Of a stretch of 64,000 nt of DNA, positions 49,768-58,515 are shown one piece after another. Each line of letters begins with the position of its first letter. The first letter of the stretch is position 1. A program made the translations under genes and the position numbers. The stretch is from Methylacidimicrobium sp. B4. Its GTDB lineage: Bacteria; Verrucomicrobiota; Verrucomicrobiia; Methylacidiphilales; Methylacidiphilaceae. A model generated the notes under the pieces. It ran no database searches and was not told the origin of the DNA. It saw only the letters and a program-made list of their open reading frames with translations. The DNA lies in the NCBI RefSeq assembly GCF_017310545.1, contig NZ_CP066203.1, positions 1,116,001 to 1,180,000 of the forward strand, read 5' to 3'.

Positions 49768-50793
49768 ATGCCGCAATTGCGCCGGGAACCGCTTTTCCCC
49801 AAACGGTGGGTCGTTTTTGCTCCGGAGCGCAAGCAGCGCCCGATCGATTACCCTCCTCCGCCCGAGCCGCTCAGCTCGATCTGCCCGTTCATGGCGGGCA
49901 ACGAAGACCTCACCCCCCACGAAGTCTTCGCGATCCGCCCGGAGGGCGGACCTCCGGACTCCCCGGGCTGGAGGGTCCGGGTGGTTCCCAATCGCTTTCC
50001 AGCACTTCGCATCGAGGGAGAACTTCTGCCAGAAGGGGTCGGTCTCTACGACCAGATCAATGGGATCGGCGCCCATGAAGTGATCATCGAGACCCCCGAT
50101 CCGGACCAGGAGCTCGAAGACCAGCCCTTGGGAGCGGTAACCGACGTGCTCCGGGCCTACCGGGCGCGGATCATCGACCTGGTCCAGGATGTCCGCTTTC
50201 GCTATATTTTCGTCTTCAAGAACGTCGGCATGCTCGCAGGGGCCTCCCTGCGGCATCCCCATTCCCAGCTCATCGCTCTCCCGGTGGTTCCACGCGCCAT
50301 CGAAGAGCAGCTGGAGACCGCTCGCTCGCACTTCGAGCTCAAGGAGCGCAGCCTCTTTAGCGACGTCCTGCAAGCCGAGCTCAAGTCGGGCGATCGGTTG
50401 GTCTACGAGAATTCAGCCTTCGCCTCGTTCTGCCCTTGGGCCAGCCGGTTTCCTTTCGAAACTTGGATCCTGCCGAAGTTTCCCGCCGCCTACTTCCACA
50501 CGCTCGATGATTATCATCTCGGCCTGCTCGCCGAAGCGCTCCGCCACGTGCTTCGCCGGATCCGGAAAGGCTTGCGGAACCCGGCCTACAACATGATCCT
50601 GCAGACCGCTCCCTTTCACCTCCCTCGCGTCCGCGAATCGATTCCCCCGGAAATGGAGTTTCGCTGGCATATCGAAATCCTTCCCCGCCTGGCGCAGGCC
50701 GCCGGATTCGAGTACGGCACCGGATTCTACATCAACACCACCTTCCCGGAGGAAGCCGCAGCCTTCCTCCGGCGAGTCCGCGCGGAAATGTAG
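49768..50793 (+). CDS. galT: Galactose-1-phosphate uridylyltransferase-like (HIT superfamily) protein
   Basis: A 341-residue protein with the GalT two-lobed HIT fold. The active-site triad block is ASLRHPHSQLIALP, HPHSQ instead of the classical HPHGQ. The N-terminal zinc site, usually CPxC, reads CPFMAGNE, so the second Cys is Met. VVPNRFPAL and ENSAFASFCPWASRFPFETW are family blocks. The variant motifs leave open whether it moves UMP between hexose-1-phosphates or is a sugar-nucleotide phosphorylase. It precedes two GH57 glycosidase genes, which suggests alpha-glucan use. ATG 49768 has no clear ribosome-binding site. The open frame upstream to 49483 is not supported. Confidence 0.8.
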   Translation: MPQLRREPLFPKRWVVFAPERKQRPIDYPPPPEPLSSICPFMAGNEDLTPHEVFAIRPEGGPPDSPGWRVRVVPNRFPALRIEGELLPEGVGLYDQINGIGAHEVIIETPDPDQELEDQPLGAVTDVLRAYRARIIDLVQDVRFRYIFVFKNVGMLAGASLRHPHSQLIALPVVPRAIEEQLETARSHFELKERSLFSDVLQAELKSGDRLVYENSAFASFCPWASRFPFETWILPKFPAAYFHTLDDYHLGLLAEALRHVLRRIRKGLRNPAYNMILQTAPFHLPRVRESIPPEMEFRWHIEILPRLAQAAGFEYGTGFYINTTFPEEAAAFLRRVRAEM

Positions 50794-50874
50794 CATGGGG
50801 CTTCCCTCGTCTTCGAAAGTCGGCGAAACTCCTCCCCAGGACTCTCCCCGAACCGACACCATAGGAGCCATTCG

Positions 50875-53034
50875 GTGAATCTCGTTCTCCTCTGGCACAT
50901 GCATCAGCCGGATTATGTCGACCGGCAGAGCGGCAAGGCGCGCATGCCCTGGGTCCGGCTGCACGCGGTCCATAGCTACCTCGACATGATCGAGATGGTC
51001 GACCGCTTTCCCAGCCTCAAGGTCGCCTTCAACTTCACCCCGGTTCTGCTCGAGCAGCTCCTGGAGCTGGGCGCAGGCAAGGTCATCGACGACTGCGAGG
51101 CCTGGAGCCGCATCCGGGCGGAGGATCTCACGCAAGGGGAGAAGGAGAAGATCCTCGAGCATTTCTTCCGCGCTAACTTCGATACGCTCATCCGTCCGTT
51201 GCCCCGCTACTGGGAGCTGCTCCACCGGCGCGGCCGAATCGTCCATTTTGGCAACCTGGCGGAGCTGACGACCCTCTTCTCCGCCCAGGACTATCGCGAC
51301 CTGCAGGTGCTCTACAATCTGGCCTGGTGTGGCTTTGCGGCTTACCGGACCTACCCCTTGCTCCGGGAGCTGCGCGCACAGGGACGGGATTTCACCGACG
51401 AGCAAAAAGACCAACTGCTCGATCTCCACCGGGAGATCGTCCGCACGGTGCTCTCCCGCTACCGAGCGGCCGTCGACCGAGGCCAGGTCGAGATCACGAC
51501 CTCTCCGTATTGCCATCCGATCCTGCCGCTTCTCTTGGACACCAACCTCGCCCGTCGATCGATGCCTCACGTCAACCTTCCGCCCCAATTTTCCGCTCCG
51601 GAAGATGTGCGGAGCCAGCTGGCTCTCGCCCAGGAGAAGATGCGGGAGGTTTTCGGAGCGCCGGCGCGAGGCATCTGGCCCTCGGAGGGATCCGTGGCTC
51701 CCGAGCTCATTCCCTTCTTTCGCGAAGCGGGATTCGACTACTTCTTCACCGACGAGGCGATTCTCTTCCGCAGCCTGGAGATCGATCCACGCTGGCGGGG
51801 AAAGGGAGTCGACCACATGGTCCTTTTCCAAGGCTGGGCGGTGAGATGGGGTGGAGCCACGGTTTCGGCGCTGTTTCGCGAGAGGCCGCTTTCGGATTTC
51901 ATCGGCTTTCGCGCTTCGCAGAATCCCCCCGACCAGGCGTCCAACTATCTCCTCCACCACTTCGAGCACATTTGCGACGTGGCGGCTTCGCCGGAGGCGG
52001 CGCTCCTGATCGCCCTGGACGGCGAGAACGCCTGGGAGGCGTTTCCGGACGGCGGAGAGCGCTTTCTCTCGAACCTCTATCAGGGGCTCACGACCCACAG
52101 CCGCCTCCACACCGCCCGTCCGGCGGACTACTTCGACCGTTTTTCTCCGAAAGTGGAGCTCGGAGCGCTCCACACCGGCTCGTGGATCAATGCCGATTTC
52201 GACATTTGGATCGGCGACGCCGAGGAGAATCGCGCCTGGGAGTGGCTCGGACGAACCCGCCAGTTCCTACGGCGTCTCGGAGAAGACCGTGCACTTCCCC
52301 CGGAGCCGCTCACCACGGCGATGCGATCGCTCTACTCGGCCGAAGGGAGCGACTGGTTCTGGTGGTACGGACCCGACTTCTCCACCGACTCCGATCTTCT
52401 TTTCGACGAGATCTTCCGCACGCACCTACGCAATGTCTACCATGCTCTGGGCTTTTCTCCCCCTCCCTACCTTGACCTTCCGATTTGTGCGCCGGCCGCT
52501 CCCACGCCCTATGCGACTCCACGGCTCTACATCCATCCTCAGCTGACCGGTCGATTGGAGAACTTCTTTGACTGGGTGGGCGCGGGAAGCCTGGATGTAC
52601 TGGCGCAACAGAGTACCATGTTCCAATCGAATCGGTTGGGCCAGAAACTCTACTTCGGCTTCGACGAGGAGCACTTTTACCTAAGGCTCGATCTCGCGGG
52701 CTCCCCGGAGGAGGTCGAAGTGGAGTTCCTGGCACCCCAAATCCGCCGAGTGACGGCATCCCTTCGGTCGTCCGGCTCCTGGCTGGTCCGCACCGAGCTC
52801 TCCGATGACGCCGTCCTCTTCGACCCCGTTGACGAGCGGGGCGCGGCCGCATGGGAGGATTTTTTCGTCCTCATGGTGCCGGTGGCCTCCCTCGGATGGA
52901 AAGCGAACGATTCGGTCAGCTTTTTCGTTCGCCTCTTGCGCGAAGGGCTCGTTTTGGAACGTTACCCGGAGCGGGGAACCATTGATTTCCTTTTTCCGTC
53001 CAAGGACTTCGAAGCCCGACAATGGTTCGTCTAG
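50875..53034 (+). CDS. GH57 family alpha-glucan hydrolase (alpha-amylase/pullulanase type)
   Basis: A 719-residue glycosidase with a complete GH57 core. Motif 1 is HMHQP at residues 8-12. The nucleophile is E271 in GIWPSEGSVAPE and the acid/base is D382 in LIALDGENAWE. The part after residue 560 is a beta-rich C-terminal domain (LYFGFDEEHFYLRLDL, EVEVEFLAPQIRRVTA), as in amylopullulanase-like members. Cytoplasmic (no leader), so an internal alpha-1,4/1,6 glucan is the likely substrate. GTG 50875 follows AGGAG with 7 bp. It overlaps the second GH57 gene by 13 bp. Confidence 0.85.
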   Translation: MNLVLLWHMHQPDYVDRQSGKARMPWVRLHAVHSYLDMIEMVDRFPSLKVAFNFTPVLLEQLLELGAGKVIDDCEAWSRIRAEDLTQGEKEKILEHFFRANFDTLIRPLPRYWELLHRRGRIVHFGNLAELTTLFSAQDYRDLQVLYNLAWCGFAAYRTYPLLRELRAQGRDFTDEQKDQLLDLHREIVRTVLSRYRAAVDRGQVEITTSPYCHPILPLLLDTNLARRSMPHVNLPPQFSAPEDVRSQLALAQEKMREVFGAPARGIWPSEGSVAPELIPFFREAGFDYFFTDEAILFRSLEIDPRWRGKGVDHMVLFQGWAVRWGGATVSALFRERPLSDFIGFRASQNPPDQASNYLLHHFEHICDVAASPEAALLIALDGENAWEAFPDGGERFLSNLYQGLTTHSRLHTARPADYFDRFSPKVELGALHTGSWINADFDIWIGDAEENRAWEWLGRTRQFLRRLGEDRALPPEPLTTAMRSLYSAEGSDWFWWYGPDFSTDSDLLFDEIFRTHLRNVYHALGFSPPPYLDLPICAPAAPTPYATPRLYIHPQLTGRLENFFDWVGAGSLDVLAQQSTMFQSNRLGQKLYFGFDEEHFYLRLDLAGSPEEVEVEFLAPQIRRVTASLRSSGSWLVRTELSDDAVLFDPVDERGAAAWEDFFVLMVPVASLGWKANDSVSFFVRLLREGLVLERYPERGTIDFLFPSKDFEARQWFV

Positions 53035-55061
53035 ACTCGGTGCGGCTGGTTTGGGTCGTCCACTTTCACCAGCCCTTGGATAATTTTCCGGAAACCTTCC
53101 GCCGCTTCCTCGACCGGGTCTGCCACCCCTTTTTGGATGCCCTGGAGCGGCATCCACGGATTCGCATGGGCCTCCACTTTTCGGGCGGATTTCTCCGCCA
53201 CCTCGAACGCGAAGACCCCGGACTCCTGGAAAAGCTTGGGAGAATCGTCTCCCGTAATCAAGTCGAGCTCCTGGGGGGGGGCTTCTACGAGCCGATCCTG
53301 AGCATGATTCCGGCTGCGGATGCTGCAGCACAGCTCCAAAAGACCGCGGCATGGCTCCAAGAGCGGTTTCAGGTTCTGCCCCGCGGGGCCTGGCTCCCCG
53401 AATCCGTCTGGGAGCCCTGGTTCCCGGACCTTCTCTCCGAAGCGGGCTACGATTATGTGCTGCTGGAAGACCGCCTGCTCGAAAGGGCCGGCCTCGAGCC
53501 GGCCGAGCTCTGCCATCCCTTTCTGACCAGCCACTTGTCCGCTCCGATCTTGATCTTGCCGGTCGCATCCCGGCTTTCTGCGGAGATCCCGTTTCGGCCG
53601 CTCAGGGATATCCACGCTTCGCTCGTCCAACTCTGCCATCGCCCCGAACCCCAAATGCTGATCCTGGCGCAGAGCGCCGAAACCTACGGATTCTGGCCAT
53701 CGACCTTTCACCGCTTTTATGAGGAAGCCGTACTCGAGGAGTGGCTGACCTACCTCGAAAACCAGTCGCAACGCCTGATCATGGAGACGCCAGGCGAAGC
53801 GTCCGCCGGGAATTGGCCGGCGGTCTTCCTCTCGTCGGGCGCTCGCACCGACCTGGAAGGGTACGCGCTGCCTCCCGCCGCGAGCCGATCCTACTTTGCC
53901 GTACGGGAAGACCTTTCCCACCGTTTCGACGCCGATCGCTTCTTCCGTTTTCTCCACGGCGGCGCCTGGCAGGAGTTTTTCGCGAAGTATTCCGAAGCCA
54001 ACTGGATGCACAACAAGATGCTCGCGATCAGCCGACGCATCCATAGCCTCCCCGGCGCAGAGAGATTCCCCGCTTATGACCACCTCCTCGCCGCGCAGGA
54101 ACATACCCCGTATTGGCATGCGCTGAGCGGCGGGCTCTTTGCCAACTATCTGCGCGATGCGGTCTATCGCCGGCTTCTCCAGGCAGAAGAGGAGCTGGAC
54201 CAGAGTGCCCCGCCTCCGGCAACGGATCGGGTCGACCTCGACGCCGATCGCCAGCCAGAAGTGATCCTGCGCACGAGTGGCTGCCGGGCCGTCGTTGACC
54301 CGGACTATGGCGGGTCGCTCGTGGAGCTGGCGTCCCGTCCCTCCCGCTACAACGTGGCGAATACCTTGCGCCGCTATGCCAAGGTCTATCCCGAGCCGCC
54401 CCCGATGGAGCCGATCGAGGACTGGCATCGGCGCCACCTCTTCCAGGAGCATTTCGTCCCCGGCGAAACGACCCTCTCCCAATTCGAGAAAGAGTCCTAC
54501 ATCGAGCGCGGGGACTTCATCAATCTCCCCTACCAGATCCTCTCGCTCGCAGAGGAGGGCCCGATGAGACGGCTATTGCTCGAACGGGAGGGAGGCATCT
54601 ATCTCGACCAAGAGCGGAGGGCGCTCCGCTGCCGGAAGCTTTTCGAGCTCGAGGAGCCCGATTCCCTTCGGGTGCAATACACGATTACCAATGAAAGCGA
54701 GCTGCCGCTCGATCTTCACTTCGTCTGCGAGGCAAACTACACCTTCCTTTCCCCAGACGGGTCACATCGATTCATCTCCGTAGGGGAGGATCGGCTCCCC
54801 TGCGGGCTCGTTTTCGAGCGGGAGGCGATTCAGTCCTGGGAGCTCGTCGACGAAACGCAGTCGTTGGGGTGGGAGTGGATCCTGCCCGAAGGGCCGTCCA
54901 CTCTCTGGCATTATCCCGTCTACACGATCGGGTATGCGAACGGCCAGTTCGAGCACAATTATCAGGGTTCGGCTCTCGGGATCGTCTGGCCTCTCCATCT
55001 GCCTTCAAGGGAAAAGCAAGTGTTTACGATTTTCACTCGGTTTCGGCATCTCCAAGGTTGA
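53022..55061 (+). CDS. GH57 4-alpha-glucanotransferase-like protein lacking the usual acid/base Asp
   Basis: A 679-residue protein of the glucanotransferase type: N-terminal GH57 barrel, then DUF1925- and DUF1926-like C-terminal domains (from about residue 290 and 400). HFHQPLDNF lies at 14-22, and the nucleophile E127 is present in [11 protein letters not shown]. The motif that is DDGEKFGVWP in well-known members reads [10 protein letters not shown] here (217-226), so the acid/base Asp position is Ser218. The codons are clear and the frame is intact. The protein could be a non-catalytic partner of the preceding hydrolase, or it might use another residue. No leader. ATG 53022 overlaps the first GH57 gene. 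Confidence 0.82.
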   Translation: MVRLDSVRLVWVVHFHQPLDNFPETFRRFLDRVCHPFLDALERHPRIRMGLHFSGGFLRHLEREDPGLLEKLGRIVSRNQVELLGGGFYEPILSMIPAADAAAQLQKTAAWLQERFQVLPRGAWLPESVWEPWFPDLLSEAGYDYVLLEDRLLERAGLEPAELCHPFLTSHLSAPILILPVASRLSAEIPFRPLRDIHASLVQLCHRPEPQMLILAQSAETYGFWPSTFHRFYEEAVLEEWLTYLENQSQRLIMETPGEASAGNWPAVFLSSGARTDLEGYALPPAASRSYFAVREDLSHRFDADRFFRFLHGGAWQEFFAKYSEANWMHNKMLAISRRIHSLPGAERFPAYDHLLAAQEHTPYWHALSGGLFANYLRDAVYRRLLQAEEELDQSAPPPATDRVDLDADRQPEVILRTSGCRAVVDPDYGGSLVELASRPSRYNVANTLRRYAKVYPEPPPMEPIEDWHRRHLFQEHFVPGETTLSQFEKESYIERGDFINLPYQILSLAEEGPMRRLLLEREGGIYLDQERRALRCRKLFELEEPDSLRVQYTITNESELPLDLHFVCEANYTFLSPDGSHRFISVGEDRLPCGLVFEREAIQSWELVDETQSLGWEWILPEGPSTLWHYPVYTIGYANGQFEHNYQGSALGIVWPLHLPSREKQVFTIFTRFRHLQG

Positions 55062-55099
55062 TCTCGGAAAGGCTTCTCACTACTCTCCTGCCCAAAGGG

Positions 55100-55534
55100 A
55101 TGAAAAAAATCTTTCTGGTTTCATTGAGCTTCAGCTTCTTTGTCTTCGGATGCGCCTCCCCGTCAAAGAAGGTAAAGAGCGGTGAGGCTTCCGGCGCCAG
55201 CTCGGGATCGATGCCCCAACCCGCGAATCAACCCGAGTCGACGGCCGCCAATCAGCCGGGCGGCGGAGGGCCCTCCTCGGGCGGCACCTCCGGAACCCCT
55301 TCGAGCCAGACGCCCGCCACCGGCCAATACAAGCCATGGGGTCAGGAGGGACAGGCTCCTGCAGGACCCTCCACGGCCTCGACACGCTATCCGAAGGGAA
55401 CGCCCGTGGAGGGGAAGCCCGGTTATGTCAAGAGCCCCTATGCGCCGGATGCTGGGCTCGTCGATGTTCGGGGATTTCCTCCGGGAACCGAAGTACGCTG
55501 CCCCTACACCGGAAAGATCTTCGTGGTGCCTTAA
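55100..55534 (+). CDS. Small Pro/Ser/Gly-rich lipoprotein
   Basis: A 144-residue protein with a short leader ([18 protein letters not shown]). The lipobox-like VFGC puts the lipidated Cys at residue 18. A flexible Gln/Pro/Ser/Gly stretch (about residues 25-95) follows, then a conserved-looking end: [19 protein letters not shown] and [12 protein letters not shown] short domain of this kind is familiar to me from Verrucomicrobiota proteins but has no known role. ATG 55100 sits right after AAAGGG, and the spacing is very short. It follows the second GH57 gene by 38 bp and may share its transcript. Confidence 0.7.
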   Translation: MKKIFLVSLSFSFFVFGCASPSKKVKSGEASGASSGSMPQPANQPESTAANQPGGGGPSSGGTSGTPSSQTPATGQYKPWGQEGQAPAGPSTASTRYPKGTPVEGKPGYVKSPYAPDAGLVDVRGFPPGTEVRCPYTGKIFVVP

Positions 55535-56067
55535 GCCGGTTCTGGGATTTCGCCTCCCGCCAGCGGCCAGTGGCGCCTGAGGTGCGACGAAGGCTCGATT
55601 CGTCGTGATTTCCGGTCAGGGCGGGAAGAGACGAGCGGGTTTCCCGAGCCGCCACCCCACGGCTGCTTGCCCGCCCTCGATCATGCCAGCTTCTTCCCGA
55701 ACCGGGAGAGATTGGTTCCCGGATCTTCCGCTATCCCCTCCCTCCCCGATCGGGTTGGCGGTTCCGCTGCGCGGGTCCATTTCAGTCATCCCGCTTCCAC
55801 CCGGCGCGAAAAATGGCCTCTCCACCCAAAAGTCTCTTGGGTTCACTCTGGCAGGGAAGGCCGCTTTCCCTCCCGGTTGTCAAAACGCCAAGTCAAGACG
55901 CTTTGTACCAGGAAAAGCGGGCCTTTCCTGGGCTCTTTTGCGGCCCTCCCCACCGCCATAGTCAGGCGCCTTAAGAAATGCGGTCCACGCCCTGGCCCAG
56001 GAGCAGGCCTGCCCCAAGCGGCTGGCCTTCCTGCCCCATTGCCACCTTCAGACGATCTTTCACCGCA
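55535..56067. other. Non-coding accessory stretch with inverted repeats
   Basis: No gene is recognised. Open frames on either strand are Pro/Ser/Arg-rich and look like chance. Inverted repeats include CGACGAA (55585-55591) with TTCGTCG (55599-55605), just after the lipoprotein gene, and CCAGGAAA (55908-55915) with TTTCCTGG (55924-55931). Base composition is somewhat more uneven than in neighbouring genes. Confidence 0.45.
55908..55942 (+). terminator. Possible rho-independent terminator
   Basis: Stem CCAGGAAA/TTTCCTGG (8 bp, loop AGCGGGCC) is followed by GCTCTTTT. It could stop rightward transcription of the GH57-lipoprotein unit, although it lies about 370 bp past the last stop codon. The T-run is short. 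Confidence 0.35.
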
Positions 56068-56346
56068 TCAGGGCTGCTTCCGGTAGATGTTGCGGCGGTG
56101 ACCGATGAGAAGGACAAGAATACGTAAAGCGCCATCCTCGATCTTTGCGATCAGGCGGTAATCGCCTACTCGATAGCGCCAAAGCTCTCCGAAGCGGGGA
56201 CCTTGGAGGCGCTCCCCTATGCCTCGCGGATCGTCGAGTGGTGCAACACGCTCGTGAAGAAAAAGGAGGATGCGCCGGGCAATCGGTGGGTCGAGCTTCT
56301 CCAGAGTTTTCCGTGCCAGGGTGGATAGCTCAACCCTCCATGCCAT
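56068..56346 (-). CDS. RelE/ParE-family toxin
   Basis: A 92-residue protein of the RelE/ParE superfamily: MAWRVELSTLARKTLEKL, the Arg-rich middle (IARRILLFL), GELWRYRVGDYRLIAKIED and the end VLLIGHRRNIYRK. These match the RelE core, whose C-terminal basic and aromatic residues cut mRNA at the ribosome. The gene overlaps the antitoxin gene by 17 bp, typical of such pairs. A ParE-type gyrase inhibitor cannot be excluded. ATG 56346. Confidence 0.88.
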   Translation of the reverse strand: MAWRVELSTLARKTLEKLDPPIARRILLFLHERVAPLDDPRGIGERLQGPRFGELWRYRVGDYRLIAKIEDGALRILVLLIGHRRNIYRKQP

Positions 56347-56557
56347 AATGTTTCATCACTTCTTCCAGTGGCAGAGCTTCTGACCTCCCTGCGCGCATCG
56401 CCTCGATCTCTCCTTCCGCCAAGTAGATATCCTCCATAACCTCGATGTATTCTCGAATGGCTTCGATCACATAATAGGTTTTGCTGCGGCCAGTCCTATC
56501 GGCGAGGTTTTGCAGTCGAGACTCAAGATCACCTGGGAGGCGGACGGATAAAGGCAT
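56330..56557 (-). CDS. Ribbon-helix-helix (RelB/CopG-like) antitoxin
   Basis: A 75-residue protein. The start MPLSVRLPGDLESRLQNLAD has the short strand and helix of a ribbon-helix-helix DNA binder. RTGRSKTYYVIEAIREYIEVME is the second helix pair. The rest, EIEAMRAGRSEALPLEEVMK, would wrap the toxin. It should bind the palindrome at 56580-56589 and repress its own operon. ATG 56557. Confidence 0.88.
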   Translation of the reverse strand: MPLSVRLPGDLESRLQNLADRTGRSKTYYVIEAIREYIEVMEDIYLAEGEIEAMRAGRSEALPLEEVMKHYGMEG

Positions 56558-56579
56558 GGTGATTCGCTCTTTCGATTCA

Positions 56580-56612
56580 ATACAAGTATCGCATGATCCC
56601 CTGAATTGTCAA
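56580..56612 (-). promoter_or_regulatory. Toxin-antitoxin promoter with operator palindrome
   Basis: On the minus strand a perfect TTGACA (56612-56607) is followed after 18 bp by TACTTG (56588-56583). The sequence ATACAAGTAT (56580-56589) is ATAC/GTAT with two central bases, overlapping the -10 box. Such a site suits binding by the ribbon-helix-helix antitoxin. It lies 23-32 bp before the antitoxin start, giving a short leader. Confidence 0.6.
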
Positions 56613-57140
56613 GGCACCCAACGCTTGCCTCATCTCTCGCGGTCAAGCCGCATCGGCCTGGGTTGAGCCGGACTTGGCGTTTTTGCAGCAGTATGGTCAC
56701 TCGGCGATCCTCTTCACCATGGTGAGGACCTGCTCCTCGCTGAGGACTCTCGTTTGCACAAGTGCCGCCAAATCCACCTTGGGTGGACTTCCTTCGGCCC
56801 ACGAAGATTGGTGCAGACCAGCCCGGAGAAGAAAGAAGAAGCTGAGAGGAAGCAAGAGGTTCCCGCGGCAGTACCTGTTTCTTCTCAGGGGCATGGGAAT
56901 CGCCTCGCTGGAACGCGCCCAAGCGGTTTATGCGGGGAGGGTTGCGTTAGCGTCAACCCCATTTCCCCACCCGTAGCGGGCGGATCAAGAGGAGCAGATA
57001 GCCTCGGCTCCCCGGGCAATTCGGGCGGAGACCGCGTGATTCCGCCTCTTCACCCGGCGTGCCCGCTCCTCTCCCTACCTCACAAAACGGGCAGGGACGC
57101 AAGCTACGCGAAGATGAATTCCCCGGGGAAATTCCCCAGG
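56613..57140. other. Mostly non-coding region between toxin-antitoxin promoter and coxB
   Basis: The one ORF worth listing is the small leftward frame 56697-56894. The part 56895-57140 has no gene. It holds an almost perfect palindrome AATTCCCCGGGGAAATT (57117-57133), just after the coxB stop. I could not match the region to any mobile element. Confidence 0.4.
56697..56894 (-). CDS. Possible small exported protein
   Basis: 65 codons from ATG 56894, with GAGG 8 bp upstream. The start MPLRRNRYCRGNLLLPLSFF is basic then hydrophobic, like a signal peptide, with a possible cut near SSWAEG. The remaining 30 residues (VDLAALVQTRVLSEEQVL onwards) form an amphipathic helix. No family was recognised. 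It may be a remnant or chance frame. It lies alone between the toxin-antitoxin pair and coxB. Confidence 0.3.
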   Translation of the reverse strand: MPLRRNRYCRGNLLLPLSFFFLLRAGLHQSSWAEGSPPKVDLAALVQTRVLSEEQVLTMVKRIAE

Positions 57141-57935
57141 CTACCGCCCAGCCATTGAGGTTCCGCCGACAGGAGGCTTGGTCTGCGAAAGCTGCCCCAT
57201 CTGCTTGAGCCATGCCTCGTAGTCGCTCGGTGTGTCGACGACGAGAAAGCCCTTCATCGCAAAATGGCCGACGCCGCAAAGCTGGCCACAGGCGATCTCG
57301 AAGCGGCCCGTATGCGTCGGAGTGAACCACATCGGAATCGTCAGCCCAGGGATGGCGTCACGCTGAATCCGCATCTGGATCACGTAGTAGTTGTGTACCA
57401 CGTCGCGGGAGCCCAGGTAGATGAGAACCGGCCTGCCGACCGGCACGTGCATCTCGTTCATCGTGATGATGTCGTCCTTGGAAGCCGGGTCAGTCTTGTC
57501 CAGCCCGATCGGATTCATCGCATCCGCCAAGCGCATGTCCCGGCGGCCCATCCTCCCATCGGGCCCAGGATAGTGGAAGATCCAGCCGAATTGTTGGGCC
57601 ACCGCTTCGAGGGTCACCGCCTCTCCCGGCCCTGGCGGGTTGAGCACACGGTTTCCCCAAAGCGGAACCGAAAATCCGAAGAGCAGCACCATTTCCGCGA
57701 AAATGATCGTCCACTCCAGATGCTTGGGCCAAGCGGCCTTCAGCCCCTCGTAGCTCGCCCTCGGGCTCTTGTCGGCGCGAAAGCGCACGAGTGCATAGAC
57801 AAAAAAGCCGAACCAGATGATGAAGAGAATCAGCGAGAACCAGAGGATGGCCTCGATGAATTCATCGATCTGCCGTCCATGCTCGGACATGCAGCGCGAG
57901 ATGCCACTCAGCTCAAGAAGAAGTGCGAACACCAT
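57141..57935 (-). CDS. coxB: Cytochrome c oxidase subunit II
   Basis: A 264-residue subunit with two N-terminal membrane helices (about residues 26-50 and 74-94), then the CuA domain. CuA ligands are H181 in SRDVVHNYY, and C216, C220, H224 and M227 in CGQLCGVGHFAM. Q218 replaces the usual Glu between the cysteines; only its backbone binds copper, so function is possible. The aromatic electron-entry patch is FGWIFHYPG. No attached cytochrome c. Unlike most cox operons, it is the last gene, after three small membrane proteins, and its ATG overlaps the preceding gene. Confidence 0.95.
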   Translation of the reverse strand: MVFALLLELSGISRCMSEHGRQIDEFIEAILWFSLILFIIWFGFFVYALVRFRADKSPRASYEGLKAAWPKHLEWTIIFAEMVLLFGFSVPLWGNRVLNPPGPGEAVTLEAVAQQFGWIFHYPGPDGRMGRRDMRLADAMNPIGLDKTDPASKDDIITMNEMHVPVGRPVLIYLGSRDVVHNYYVIQMRIQRDAIPGLTIPMWFTPTHTGRFEIACGQLCGVGHFAMKGFLVVDTPSDYEAWLKQMGQLSQTKPPVGGTSMAGR

Positions 57936-58161
57936 TCAACCCTCCCGATTGATTTTTGGATCGGCTCGCCCGGATGAAAAAGCGAATGAACGCGCCGAAA
58001 ACCAAGCCCAATAGCGCCAGCATCAGCAATACGGCTGGCAAGATCCCCCGCGTCGCCTGGGTCCTGGGCACGCTACAGATGGCGCAGGCCCAACTCTCGG
58101 TGGGCATGGCTGCCAAGAGCCCTCCAAGAAGGAGAGCGATGTCGCTCAAACGTTTTCTCAC
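57913..58161 (-). CDS. Small membrane protein with CAIC motif in the oxidase operon
   Basis: An 82-residue protein with a leader-like start (MRKRLSDIALLLGGLLAAMP). ACAICSVPRTQATRG follows: a CxxC pair on the outer side. One membrane helix (ILPAVLLMLALLGLVFGAFI) follows, with a basic tail. The CxxC might bind copper or a thiol partner during CuA assembly; this is inference only. Starts at GTG 58161, following AAAGGAG. It overlaps coxB by 23 bp. Confidence 0.75.
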   Translation of the reverse strand: MRKRLSDIALLLGGLLAAMPTESWACAICSVPRTQATRGILPAVLLMLALLGLVFGAFIRFFIRASRSKNQSGGLNGVRTSS

Positions 58162-58206
58162 CTCCGCATCTCCTTTCCGATGCCCGCTCGTTCCGCTCCC
58201 TCTTCG

Positions 58207-58515
58207 CTAGCGATGGCGTGCGCCTCCCCGGGCCGCGACCTCTTCCGAGTCGCCTTCCTCCAGGAATTCGGCGTAGGCCGGTGGGGGCTTCTGCGACCGC
58301 CGGTAGAGAGCCCAGATGAAGTAGGCAACGCTTCCGATCGGAATCAGCACGATCCCCACGAGCGCCCAGGCAACGGCATCTCCCGGCTCGTGCCCGAGCG
58401 CGGGGACGTTGACCATGGAAGAAAAGAGCCGATCTCCGATCGCGATGAACCCGAGCGCCCCGAGGAAGAGGAGCCCCCCACCCAAGGATAGCAGCGAGCT
58501 CAAGCGCAGCTTCAT
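58207..58515 (-). CDS. Small two-helix membrane protein in the oxidase operon
   Basis: A 102-residue protein. Hydrophobic helices are about residues 8-28 (SLLSLGGGLLFLGALGFIAI) and 48-70 (AVAWALVGIVLIPIGSVAYFIWAL), then a charged end (YAEFLEEGDSEEVAA). No motif was recognised. The ATG overlaps the previous gene's stop (ATGA), suggesting co-translation. It may be an accessory subunit or assembly helper. Confidence 0.7.
   Translation of the reverse strand: MKLRLSSLLSLGGGLLFLGALGFIAIGDRLFSSMVNVPALGHEPGDAVAWALVGIVLIPIGSVAYFIWALYRRSQKPPPAYAEFLEEGDSEEVAARGGARHR

Noticed and set aside
55605-55961. Rightward 118-codon ORF after the lipoprotein
   Set aside because: Pro/Ser/Arg-rich, no domain, no ribosome-binding site. 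It probably does not encode a protein.
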